A DNA stretch of 30,456 nt from a virus: IMG/VR virus record IMGVR_UViG_3300021197_001799, positions 1-30,456 of that record; one strand, written 5' to 3'. A program made the translations under genes and the position numbers. Each line of letters starts with the position of its first letter. The first letter of the stretch is position 1. This document shows, piece after piece, positions 4,408-11,548 of this stretch. The notes beneath the pieces were generated by a model. The model was not told the DNA's origin and searched no databases. It saw only the letters and a program-made list of their open reading frames with translations.

Positions 4408-6615
4408 CTAGCTTGGTGGGAACCAGTACCAAGCTCTTTTACCGTCAACAGATACACGCTTTTTTGACCAATTCAGACTAGACAGAATCGATCCTGTGCG
4501 GGTAGCTTGTGCTCTTGACTGGCGATCCGGTGTGATCAAAAGTGCATGATACATGACATCGGCCACAGTAGCTCCTGTCTCATGTAGCTCATCGTTGCAT
4601 GATAGCCATGTTTCAATGAAGCTCGCCCATGTGTCCTGCTGCTGATATTTTTCATTCACAGCATTTTTAGCTTGTATGACAGCCGGATCCAATTCCCACG
4701 CCCACCGTGTGGGATCGTTCCAGTTGTTATATATGTGCATAGCCTCTGCCCATAACTGATCAGATTCCGACTCCAATTTATCAAATGCGCACTGTGTACA
4801 GGCGACGATCCAATATCGACGGGATCCAGTGGGATCGCTCAGTATCTCTTGATCATTTGTGGTGCCTGCGAATACTACTTGTCTGGGTACCTCAGCTTCA
4901 TATTTTGCATAGGCTGGCCGGTATGTGTCCACCTGAGATGTCAAAAACGCCTTAACGCTGCGATCGTCTCTGCCTCTGGTAGACTCTAGCTCTGGAAACT
5001 CATAGATCCACACACCGGCCAGCTTGCTGTATGCGTCGCGCCCTGTGCGGATGTCTACAAAACTGTCCCTGTACCAGTCTGCAGACACAGACAGGATCCG
5101 CAGTGCGGATGATTTACCGATTCCCTGTGGCCCCTGCAGGATCAGACAGCCATCTGTTTTTGATCCTGCGCTCATAACACGCGCCACGCCCTGCACTAAC
5201 CAGCGGGTGCCGATCTCACCGTTAAGGGGTGTCTGCTCTGCACCCATCAATCGAGCTAGCCATGTAGCTAGCCTGCTGGTACCATCCCAGCGCAAGCTCT
5301 GCAGATACTCCTGCACAGGGTGATACTTGTTAGTGCTGGCGACATGATCGATCGCGTCACTCATAAGATCTTTATTGACTGTCAGCCAGTAAGCTCTATA
5401 AATCCATAACCTCAAGGCTGTACTGGTCTGATCACTGATCGATCGCCCGTCTACCTCGATTCTATTTTTGAAGCTGTTAAGCTTGATCTGACCAGCCCAG
5501 CGGGGATCATGCGTCAAAATATGCACCACATTGTGTAAGTTATTGACGATCTCACCGCCTTTTGTGCGGTGTGTGTCTGGATATCGGATCAGTTGATCTG
5601 CTGTGATAGGATCACCGCTTGACGGCCCGTCAACACCATCCAGCACGCGATCTGCCTCTGCGCGCTGTTCTTTGTATCGCTTGACATCAGCCAGAGCACG
5701 GCCCACAGTGCGGCTGTAATATGTGATCGGCTTTTTCTTGCCTCTCTCACTCACTCTGTATGCGATCGCGTCTGCTGTGTCCTCTGGTGTCGCACCCAAC
5801 CACAGAAGCTCACGAGCTACTGCATAATCGTAGCCGCTACCCGTCTGATCGCCTGTTGCTTTACCTATGCCGATCCACAGGTCGGCTAATATTTGATTCT
5901 TTGTCATAAGCTGCTGTACAGCCTGAGACAGTGCCGCTGTGCTGGTGTGATCTATTTTTTCGATGGACACAGACCGGCTAGCTGCACACTCTGGCCACAC
6001 ATCCAGCAGATCAAGGATCGAGTAGTCCGCCCCGCTGTAATGCATAAAATCAAGCTGTACTGGTCGCTGTATGTTCTTCTGGTGCCAGCTATATGGCAGA
6101 CGCAGAACACGCGCCCGATCGTGGCACTTATCACCACCAGACAGCGCAGCTAGTCGTTTGTTAGCCTCTTCGATCTCATGTGCTGGTGTGTCCTCACCTA
6201 AAAAATAGTAGAGGTGCAGACCACCACCAGAGACAACGATCGCAGAGGGAAAAGGATCAAGCCGCTCTAGCTTGCTGATGATCTCCCGTCTGCCGCCCTT
6301 GAAATCTTTATCATCCAGATCAGCCCAGACCACACATCCAGATTCAACACTGTCCGCTGTGCCTGTGCCCTGTGCCGCACGTGGTAATAAACCGATACAG
6401 CAAGCTAGGCGTTTTCTTCTGCAGTAGTCTATGATCTGCTGTTGTTTTTGCTTAAACTCATCCTGTGTAAACCACCTACGCGCGCTGTGGTCTATTCCTG
6501 CGCCAGTTTCATCTGAAAACGGGCGTAGCTCTATGTATCCGTCTGAATGTTCAAATATTGCATCAATAAATGCGTTTAGTTGTGTTATGTTCTTTTGTGG
6601 TTTATTTATGACCAT
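4408..6615 (-). CDS. AEP primase-VapE-type helicase fusion
   Basis: A 735-residue replication protein. Residues 1-210 form an archaeo-eukaryotic-type primase: metal-binding D99 and D101 in WADLDDKD, SGGGLHLYYF at 129-138, and DRARVLRLP at about 166-174. A PriCT-like helical linker follows (about 230-320). Residues 360-690 form a VapE-type (PF05272) P-loop helicase: Walker A GPQGIGKS 495-502, Walker B WIYEFPELE 536-544, sensor VFAGTTN 581-587, arginine finger TGSRR 596-600. Such proteins prime and unwind DNA at phage origins. I start at the ATG at 6615 (AAAGGA upstream), not 13 codons earlier, because those codons form the leader hairpin. It is the last gene of the operon with the regulator and RusA, and is adjacent to the iteron region. 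Confidence 0.93.
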   Translation of the reverse strand: MVINKPQKNITQLNAFIDAIFEHSDGYIELRPFSDETGAGIDHSARRWFTQDEFKQKQQQIIDYCRRKRLACCIGLLPRAAQGTGTADSVESGCVVWADLDDKDFKGGRREIISKLERLDPFPSAIVVSGGGLHLYYFLGEDTPAHEIEEANKRLAALSGGDKCHDRARVLRLPYSWHQKNIQRPVQLDFMHYSGADYSILDLLDVWPECAASRSVSIEKIDHTSTAALSQAVQQLMTKNQILADLWIGIGKATGDQTGSGYDYAVARELLWLGATPEDTADAIAYRVSERGKKKPITYYSRTVGRALADVKRYKEQRAEADRVLDGVDGPSSGDPITADQLIRYPDTHRTKGGEIVNNLHNVVHILTHDPRWAGQIKLNSFKNRIEVDGRSISDQTSTALRLWIYRAYWLTVNKDLMSDAIDHVASTNKYHPVQEYLQSLRWDGTSRLATWLARLMGAEQTPLNGEIGTRWLVQGVARVMSAGSKTDGCLILQGPQGIGKSSALRILSVSADWYRDSFVDIRTGRDAYSKLAGVWIYEFPELESTRGRDDRSVKAFLTSQVDTYRPAYAKYEAEVPRQVVFAGTTNDQEILSDPTGSRRYWIVACTQCAFDKLESESDQLWAEAMHIYNNWNDPTRWAWELDPAVIQAKNAVNEKYQQQDTWASFIETWLSCNDELHETGATVADVMYHALLITPDRQSRAQATRTGSILSSLNWSKKRVSVDGKRAWYWFPPS

Positions 6616-6637
6616 GCCTATTTGTCCTTTGTAGCTT

Positions 6638-6675
6638 GGGGCTGTCGCACACACGGCAGCCCCTTTTGTGTTTAT
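6638..6675 (+). terminator. Hairpin: rightward terminator and leftward leader stem
   Basis: GGGGCTG (6638-6644) pairs with CAGCCCC (6657-6663), and TTTTGTGTTT follows on the plus strand. That makes a good terminator for any rightward transcript, such as antisense RNA from R1/R2. On the minus strand the same sequence is the leader of the primase gene: a stem with an inner CG-UGUGUG-CG loop, directly before the Shine-Dalgarno sequence. The UGUGUG loop equals that of stem I in the hammerhead ribozymes, but the catalytic core is missing. Confidence 0.65.
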
Positions 6676-7088
6676 CGATCCTGCAGTATGTGGATCTGTG
6701 TGTGGGGATCATCATTGATCCCTGCAATGAATTTTGTAGCTCTTATCTCATAAATCAGATTATCGTCATGTAAAACGCCAGCCTGCACCAGTGCGTCAAA
6801 TGTGCTTTTTTGTAGGTTGTCTATGTCTGGTTTCGTCTTTTTGTGCTTCCGTTTTGTCTGTTTTTTGGGCGTGCTTTTTGGACGCTGGAAAATGTAAAAC
6901 ACCACCACACGACAGCCCTTTTTTATCGGTTCAAGCTCCCACTGTGCCTGTAACTCTGACACGGCCTGAGCTTTATATGCTTTATATTTTGCCGGCATAA
7001 ATGCATGGCCTGTTTTTGTCACACGTGGACGCGGACAGGCTACGGGCTGGCCTGATATGGTCAGCACATCATGTGAGATCATGCTCAT
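6672..7088 (-). CDS. rusA: RusA-type Holliday junction resolvase
   Basis: A 138-residue RusA-family endonuclease, which cuts four-way DNA junctions during phage recombination and before packaging. It begins with the family pattern TISGQPVACPRPRV. The catalytic acidic cluster is D88 and D90 in KPDIDNL with D108/D109 in GVLHDDN, followed by the typical YEIRATKF strand. A very basic segment KKQTKRKHKKTK precedes the first Asp pair. The start at 7088 overlaps the stop codon of the upstream regulator gene (ATGA), so I reject a start 40 codons earlier. It works with the ERF and exonuclease products of the rightward operon in recombination (inference). Confidence 0.92.
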   Translation of the reverse strand: MSMISHDVLTISGQPVACPRPRVTKTGHAFMPAKYKAYKAQAVSELQAQWELEPIKKGCRVVVFYIFQRPKSTPKKQTKRKHKKTKPDIDNLQKSTFDALVQAGVLHDDNLIYEIRATKFIAGINDDPHTQIHILQDR

Positions 7089-7309
7089 ACGACAGACGCG
7101 ATCATTTGAGCAAGAATAACTTTTGAGTTTATGCCTGTAAGCTCTTCTAGCCCCTGAGCTAAAATTCGCATATTTGCGATCTTTGGCATGCGTGATCCTG
7201 ATACCCAATGGCTGATCGTGCCTCTGTGTTTACCCGTCACACTCTCTAACTGGGTGTATGTAATTTGATGTTCTGTCATAAATTCGATTAGCCATGTGCC
7301 AATGTCCAT
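7085..7309 (-). CDS. Cro/CI-like HTH transcription regulator
   Basis: A 74-residue XRE-type DNA-binding protein. The helix-turn-helix spans about residues 16-45 (TYTQLESVTGKHRGTISHWVSGSRMPKIANM). Size and layout resemble Cro-type regulators, with no C-terminal peptidase domain. AGGAGG lies 7 bases before the ATG. It is the first gene of the leftward replication operon and diverges from the rightward recombination operon across a shared promoter region, so it probably controls that region. Confidence 0.88.
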   Translation of the reverse strand: MDIGTWLIEFMTEHQITYTQLESVTGKHRGTISHWVSGSRMPKIANMRILAQGLEELTGINSKVILAQMIASVV

Positions 7310-7412
7310 GTGATTACCTCCTATAGTAGATCGATCTTAGTATACTCTATTGGTTTACTATTGACAACAGAATACAAATTCACTAATATGTCTATGCTAC
7401 ATAGGAGCTAAA
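7310..7412. promoter_or_regulatory. Divergent control region with overlapping -35 boxes
   Basis: Rightward promoter: TTGACA 7361-7366, 17-bp spacer, TAATAT 7384-7389. Leftward promoter: TTGTCA (7367-7362), 17-bp spacer, TATACT (7344-7339). The two -35 boxes share five bases, so polymerase cannot hold both at once. A 10-bp palindrome AGATCGATCT at 7328-7337 lies just downstream of the leftward -10 box and is a candidate operator for the adjacent HTH protein. Confidence 0.85.
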
Positions 7413-7544
7413 ATGAACGATATATTAATTCAAATTCACGAAATGACACAAATTATCAACCCTGAGCTTGTGCTGGTCTGTATCATGATCTCAGCTTTAA
7501 TTTGGGCTGCTGGCTCATTACATGCTGAGGTCAAAAATGGATAA
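7413..7544 (+). CDS. Small membrane protein, 43 aa
   Basis: Too short for usual gene callers but well supported. AGGAG lies 5 bases before the ATG, about 17 bases after the predicted start of the rightward promoter transcript. The 43 residues (MNDILIQIHEMTQIINPELV...) include a hydrophobic stretch LVLVCIMISALIWAAGSL (about residues 19-36) that fits one transmembrane helix. The stop overlaps the start of the methyltransferase gene by 8 bases. Function unknown; as the first gene of the operon it is likely made early. Confidence 0.7.
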   Translation: MNDILIQIHEMTQIINPELVLVCIMISALIWAAGSLHAEVKNG

Positions 7545-8772
7545 AAGCTGGGAATCAGAAGAATCACAGGGGCTGCGAATACCGGCAGCCCGTGTGCTGT
7601 ATGGTAGCTGCTTGGACAGGCTGAAAGATCTACCAGACGGCAGCATAGACAGCATAGTTTGTGATCCACCCTACGAGCTAGGATTTATGAAAAAAACTTG
7701 GGACTCAAGCGGCATAGCCTACAACATAGAAGTGTGGCGGCAGTGTCTGCGCGTGCTTAAAGCTGGCGGGCATCTGGTGGCCTTTGGCGGTACTCGCACC
7801 ATGCACCGCATAGCCTGCGCGATAGAAGACGCAGGATTTGAGATCCGCGATATGATCTCATGGCTGTACTTTTCCGGCATGCCAAAAAACCACAATATCC
7901 CGCATGCCATAGACAGCACGATTCTGTCAGGATCAAGCTCTACTGTCAGCATGCGTGAGACTGAGCTAGAGCATGGCACAGGCTCATATCAGGACACCAG
8001 CCCCAATAATGGGATCCTAGGCCAGCCGGTCACAAAAGAGCGCAGAACGCTGGAACCACAGACACCAGAAGCTCAAAAGTGGGCGGGATATGGTACAGCC
8101 CTCAAACCATCACAGGAGCCGATCATATTGGCACGCAAGCCGATCGCAGCCGGCACCATAGCTCGCCAGATACTGGAGACAGGCACAGGTGCCATTAATA
8201 TAGATGGCTGCCGTTTTGCCTATGGCGATCCCTGCTGGGTAGGGCCTATAAATATTGTTTCAACACATAGCAGAAATGAGAAGCATATTTCTGCTTCATG
8301 GACAATTAAAGGCAAAATAGAATCGCATCAAACAGAAGGTCAAAAAATAGGCCGTTGGCCGTCTAATATCTATCAGTGCGCCAAGCCCAGCAGATCAGAG
8401 AAAGAAGCCGGCTGTCAAGATCTGCCACATATCACAGGCGCACAGGCCACCAACAGGAAAGAGGGATCAGCAGGTCTGCAGAATCCGCGCGCGGGATCCG
8501 GCTGGTCTTCATCTGAGATACGCAACACACACCCCACAGTCAAGCCGCTTAAACTGATGCGCTGGCTGGTGCGTCTGGTCACTCCACAGGGTGGCACAGT
8601 GCTAGATCCGTTCTGTGGATCTGGTACTACGATCGCAGCCGCCACGCTGGAGGGGTTTGATTCTGTGGGCGTTGAGCTTACTGCAGAGTATCTGCCGATC
8701 ATACATGCCCGCGTGGAATGGTCACGATCTGAATTTTGGAATCAAAATTTGCAATTGGGGATCCCGTGGTAA
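7537..8772 (+). CDS. DNA adenine/N4-cytosine methyltransferase, beta class
   Basis: A 411-residue SAM-dependent DNA amino-methyltransferase. The catalytic motif IV DPPY lies at residues 43-46 and the SAM-binding motif DPFCGSG at 357-363 near the C-terminus. This order defines the beta class, which includes N6-adenine and N4-cytosine enzymes. Between them lie the usual LKAGGHLVAFGG segment and a long target-recognition region (about 130-330). The ATG at 7537 has GAGG 5 bases upstream and overlaps the 43-aa gene; an upstream in-frame ATG at 7522 is less likely. No restriction partner is seen, so it is an orphan enzyme. Given the excess of GATC in this genome, GATC is a possible target, but unproven. 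Confidence 0.92.
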   Translation: MDKSWESEESQGLRIPAARVLYGSCLDRLKDLPDGSIDSIVCDPPYELGFMKKTWDSSGIAYNIEVWRQCLRVLKAGGHLVAFGGTRTMHRIACAIEDAGFEIRDMISWLYFSGMPKNHNIPHAIDSTILSGSSSTVSMRETELEHGTGSYQDTSPNNGILGQPVTKERRTLEPQTPEAQKWAGYGTALKPSQEPIILARKPIAAGTIARQILETGTGAINIDGCRFAYGDPCWVGPINIVSTHSRNEKHISASWTIKGKIESHQTEGQKIGRWPSNIYQCAKPSRSEKEAGCQDLPHITGAQATNRKEGSAGLQNPRAGSGWSSSEIRNTHPTVKPLKLMRWLVRLVTPQGGTVLDPFCGSGTTIAAATLEGFDSVGVELTAEYLPIIHARVEWSRSEFWNQNLQLGIPW

Positions 8773-9044
8773 GCACCAACAGAGAGACACTGATCGCATT
8801 TATCCTGCGATCATGGATGTCTGAGCATGGACACAAAACGACCAGCGCAGCACACCAGATCGGCACTGCGGATCATACATTAAATTCATGGCTGCGGGGT
8901 GATCACACTCCCAGCCCAGCTAACCAGACTATGATCGCCCTTGCGATCTGTGCTGATCAGCCCACCATAAACATTTTAGCGTGTAAGTCTCTGCTGCGAG
9001 CTTGCGCCAATTTTGACCTGCAGCACAAAGGAAAACAGACATGA
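8766..9044 (+). CDS. Small HTH-like DNA-binding protein
   Basis: A 92-residue protein. The segment TTSAAHQIGTADHTLNSWLRGDHTPSPANQTMIALAI (about 23-59) has the spacing of an XRE-type helix-turn-helix. The start is uncertain. GTG at 8766 overlaps the methyltransferase stop and would be translationally coupled; the alternatives are TTG at 8736 and ATG at 8817. The stop overlaps the ATG of the ERF gene (ATGA). It is a possible second regulator of the phage or a DNA-binding accessory of the methyltransferase. Confidence 0.68.
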   Translation: MVSTNRETLIAFILRSWMSEHGHKTTSAAHQIGTADHTLNSWLRGDHTPSPANQTMIALAICADQPTINILACKSLLRACANFDLQHKGKQT

Positions 9045-9598
9045 AAAACATAACAGAAGCGATCACAAAAACCATGCTGTCTTGCGGCTATATCAGCAAG
9101 GACAGCACCAACACACACCACAAATATAAGTACACCTCAGAGGCTGAGATTATCGGAGCTATCCGTGCGCCAATGGCTCAGAATGGCCTTTCACTGCTGC
9201 CTGTAGGTGTGCAGGTGCTAGAGTGTGCCACCAGCGGCAAAATGTACCGATATGATTTGTTGGTCACCTATAAGCTGCTCCATGTGTCGGGGGAATCGAT
9301 CGATCTGGTTGTGCCGGCCTCTGGTGCAGATACGCAGGATAAAGCTCTACCCAAAGCTATGACAATGGCTCTCAAATATGCCCTCATTCAAGCGTTTTTG
9401 GTGGCGCGTGGCGTGGATCCAGATGCAGACGGAGACATACACGAGAGCGAGCTAGCAAGCTGGGCGCGGCCTTTCGGTGGAATCAAAAAAATCCGTGGAT
9501 ACTGCAGGCGCAATGCCAAGCCAGATCCAGCCACGTGGTCAGATCAGACATTTGCAAATTTTGAGGCTGCACTGGCAGACGGCAGGATCGAGCTATGA
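9041..9598 (+). CDS. erf: ERF-family single-strand annealing protein
   Basis: A 185-residue recombination protein that anneals complementary single strands. It shows the ERF pattern: HHKYKYTSEAEIIGAIRAPMAQNGLSLLP near the N-terminus, then the central SGADTQDKALPKAMTMALKYALIQAFLV. A short C-terminal helical tail follows and may bind partner proteins. AAGGA precedes the ATG. Its start and stop overlap the neighbouring genes by 4 bases each, so it is translationally coupled. With the downstream exonuclease it forms a likely annealing-recombination pair. Confidence 0.9.
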   Translation: MKNITEAITKTMLSCGYISKDSTNTHHKYKYTSEAEIIGAIRAPMAQNGLSLLPVGVQVLECATSGKMYRYDLLVTYKLLHVSGESIDLVVPASGADTQDKALPKAMTMALKYALIQAFLVARGVDPDADGDIHESELASWARPFGGIKKIRGYCRRNAKPDPATWSDQTFANFEAALADGRIEL

Positions 9599-9972
9599 TT
9601 ATTGATCCCTGTGTGCAATATTTTGATGAGTCCAGCGACTGGAAAGAAAGCTTCAATCTGCATGCCCCGTACATGCTGCAGCGGTGCGAATATAACGATA
9701 TGTTATGGCGTGTGCTAAATGTCCGCAGGCGGCCTGTGGGCATATCCTCAAGCCCTGTACAGCACACACCCCGCACACTGCGCCCGCTGTACACCCACGA
9801 CATCAGCTTACACCATCGAGACACCAGCATGTTAAAGTCTGGATCGGTGTTGATAGACGATCGTATGCATAAAGTGTATTATTTTTGGTCAGATCTCAGG
9901 CCGGCTGTATTTCGAGACGATTGGGCGCGCTATATTGTCAAACTTGAGCGTTTTTTATCGACACGGAGCTAG
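9595..9972 (+). CDS. Hypothetical protein, 125 aa
   Basis: No family recognised. The protein is rich in Tyr, Trp, Arg and His (MLWRVLNVRRRP, HKVYYFWSDLRPAVFRDDWARYIVKLERF). Its start overlaps the ERF stop (ATGA) and its stop is one base before the ATG of the exonuclease gene. Its position between annealing protein and exonuclease suggests a role in DNA metabolism, without direct evidence. Confidence 0.75.
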   Translation: MIIDPCVQYFDESSDWKESFNLHAPYMLQRCEYNDMLWRVLNVRRRPVGISSSPVQHTPRTLRPLYTHDISLHHRDTSMLKSGSVLIDDRMHKVYYFWSDLRPAVFRDDWARYIVKLERFLSTRS

Positions 9973-9973
9973 A

Positions 9974-10540
9974 ATGAAATTTGTATTTTTTGACACTGAG
10001 ACAACACATTTAAGCCCTGTTAAAGGGGACATAATCGAGATCGCGATAGTCACAGAGATCGACGGCCAGATCACAGAGCGATATCACACAAAAATACAGC
10101 CAGAGCGCATCAAGCTAGCTTCTCCGTATGCCCTAAAGATTAACGGCTACAGCGAGCTAGCTTGGTCTGGTGCTCCAACTTGGGAGACAGTGGCACCAGA
10201 GATCGCCAGCAGGCTGCAGGACGGGATCTTAATAGGGCACAATATCAGCTTTGATCTGCGTCACATTATCCACCAGATGCAGCGACACAAAGCTATCTGG
10301 CGGCTGTCCGGTGCGCACATCTGCACCATGTCACTAGCCCGTGAGCATCTGCCCACACCATCTGTTAGCATGGACACGATCCGCTGGTTGTTTGGATGGC
10401 CAACAGAGGGCGCACACACTGCGCTGGTCGACACGCTGCAGACGCGCGATCTGTTTCATCATGTGTACAGGTGCGGGGTTTTTAAAAGGTTGTTTTTTCA
10501 AGTTTTGTATTTATGGCGAAAAAATGCAGAGCTAGACTAG
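9974..10540 (+). CDS. DnaQ-like 3'-5' exonuclease (DEDDh)
   Basis: A 188-residue exonuclease of the DEDDh group. Metal ligands and general base are visible: D7 and E9 in FFDTETT, D94 in GHNISFD, H148 and D153 in AHTALVDTLQTRDLF. Such enzymes degrade DNA or RNA 3' ends; in phages they act in recombination, repair or proofreading. I start at ATG 9974, which has GGAG 6 bases upstream, not 13 codons earlier. It is the last gene of the rightward operon; its final bases lie in a hairpin shared with the converging late operon. Confidence 0.92.
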   Translation: MKFVFFDTETTHLSPVKGDIIEIAIVTEIDGQITERYHTKIQPERIKLASPYALKINGYSELAWSGAPTWETVAPEIASRLQDGILIGHNISFDLRHIIHQMQRHKAIWRLSGAHICTMSLAREHLPTPSVSMDTIRWLFGWPTEGAHTALVDTLQTRDLFHHVYRCGVFKRLFFQVLYLWRKNAELD

Positions 10541-10550
10541 CTAGCTCTGC
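10517..10550 (-). terminator. Terminator of the leftward late operon
   Basis: A perfect 10-bp stem GCAGAGCTAG (10526-10535) with CTAGCTCTGC (10541-10550), loop of 5. On the minus strand it is followed by AUUUUUUCG. It lies 54 bases beyond the last late gene and inside the 3' end of the exonuclease gene. Confidence 0.85.
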
Positions 10551-10579
10551 GCCCTCACAACCTCTGACTAAATGCCAGC

Positions 10580-10600
10580 GCAGCTATTTGCTGCCTTTTT
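10580..10600 (+). terminator. Terminator of the rightward operon
   Basis: A short stem GCAGC-TATTT-GCTGC followed by CTTTTT on the plus strand, about 40 bases after the exonuclease stop. It is weaker than the neighbouring leftward terminator. Confidence 0.6.
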
Positions 10601-10603
10601 AGC

Positions 10604-10978
10604 TTAGTCCTCTTTTGACGGCTTGACCACTGCCGCCCGTATTTCGATGATCTGTGGCTCGATATTGTTTAGCCGGCTGTGTATGCCTGCAGTAGTGCTG
10701 CGCTGTTTTTCGATGATCTGATCGGTGCGTGCTAGACTCTGCGCTGTGTGTTCCTGAATTGCAGCATTGAGACGATCTAGCTGCTCAATTGTCTTGTCTG
10801 TCTGCTCCATATATTTTGCTACCACTGTGGGAACGAATTTAGCTAACCATCGCCCGATCGTGTAGATCATGATTACAGCCAGAGCGAGAGCAGACAGCGG
10901 GCCTGTCAATAATTCCATGTAGCTCAAATTAAACCCCTCAGCCGGTGCACCGGCAGCTTCTATTGTTTCGGTATTCAT
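10604..10978 (-). CDS. Membrane protein with coiled coil, probable holin
   Basis: A 124-residue protein with one hydrophobic helix at about residues 28-50 (LSALALAVIMIYTIGRWLAKFV). A long amphipathic coiled coil with many Gln, Asp and Ala (QTDKTIEQLDRLNAAIQEHTAQSLARTDQIIEKQ) follows, ending in a charged tail. It is the last late gene, just after the lytic-enzyme candidate, with GGAGG upstream. A small single-helix protein beside a lysin at the end of the late operon suggests a holin or holin partner, but the family is not recognised. Confidence 0.7.
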   Translation of the reverse strand: MNTETIEAAGAPAEGFNLSYMELLTGPLSALALAVIMIYTIGRWLAKFVPTVVAKYMEQTDKTIEQLDRLNAAIQEHTAQSLARTDQIIEKQRSTTAGIHSRLNNIEPQIIEIRAAVVKPSKED

Positions 10979-10984
10979 CAGTTC

Positions 10985-11548
10985 TCAGTCCTCCAGCAGT
11001 GTATAGCTGAATTTTGGCCAGCCCCACTGTGTCACCTGCTTATGACACAGTGACATGAGTGTTTGAAAATGTGCAGGGTTAGCTATCACCTGACAACCTG
11101 CAGACCATTTATCAACCTGTGAGCTTGTTCTGGTGCTGCTGGCGCGGTGAATGTTGATCCCAAATAAGCCAGTCTGACTGTGATCTTGATCGATCACATG
11201 ATCTCTGTTAGCGTCACGCCACACTGTCACAGGCCGACATTGACTGAGAGCTTCATATCCTCTGTGTGTGCCTATCTGCCACGCGCTCCGATACTGATCA
11301 GCTTTTAGAATAGCTGTTCCCTCTACCCTGCTGGGATTCTCGAACCAGTATGTGCCCGCGTCTGTCGTACATGGCCAGACAAGCTCCACCCATTGGCCCT
11401 GCTCTAGATAGACACAATAAAACTGATCATCAAAAACATTTGATATGCGGCTACTGGTGCGGACACCGATCAAATTGAGATCATAGTCTCCACTGTGAAA
11501 TGTCACATGTCCTGCAGCCTCTGCGCGCTGTAAAATGTCCGGTTTCAT
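10985..11548 (-). CDS. Cell-wall enzyme candidate with IHR...SAGC motif (endolysin?)
   Basis: A 187-residue protein. The segment FGINIHRASS (H134) followed by KWSAGCQVI (S149, G151, C152) resembles the H-x14-17-S-x-GC active site of YkuD-type L,D-transpeptidase folds, which act on peptidoglycan stem peptides. No signal peptide or transmembrane helix is seen. The gene starts at an ATGA overlap with the tail-tip gene, with AGGAG upstream, and is followed by a holin-like gene. Its place suggests that it is the endolysin, with cleaving rather than cross-linking activity (inference). A tail-associated role is the alternative. Confidence 0.7.
   Translation of the reverse strand: MKPDILQRAEAAGHVTFHSGDYDLNLIGVRTSSRISNVFDDQFYCVYLEQGQWVELVWPCTTDAGTYWFENPSRVEGTAILKADQYRSAWQIGTHRGYEALSQCRPVTVWRDANRDHVIDQDHSQTGLFGINIHRASSTRTSSQVDKWSAGCQVIANPAHFQTLMSLCHKQVTQWGWPKFSYTLLED

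Noticed and set aside
6825-6850. GACGAAACC on the minus strand in the RusA gene
   Set aside because: No CUGANGA lies upstream at a usable distance, and the segment encodes the conserved RusA region.
9624-9645. UGAUGAGUCC...GGAAAG on the plus strand, resembling a hammerhead core
   Set aside because: The C before UGAUGA is missing, the stem II pairing is out of register with the core, and the sequence is inside a well-supported coding region.
10955-10980. CUGAUGA followed 5 bases later by GAAAC on the minus strand, at the start of the holin-like gene
   Set aside because: The 5 bases between the two core segments cannot form stem II, and no cleavage triplet or stem I and III partners are present. 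The match comes from the ATGAATACC start region of the gene.
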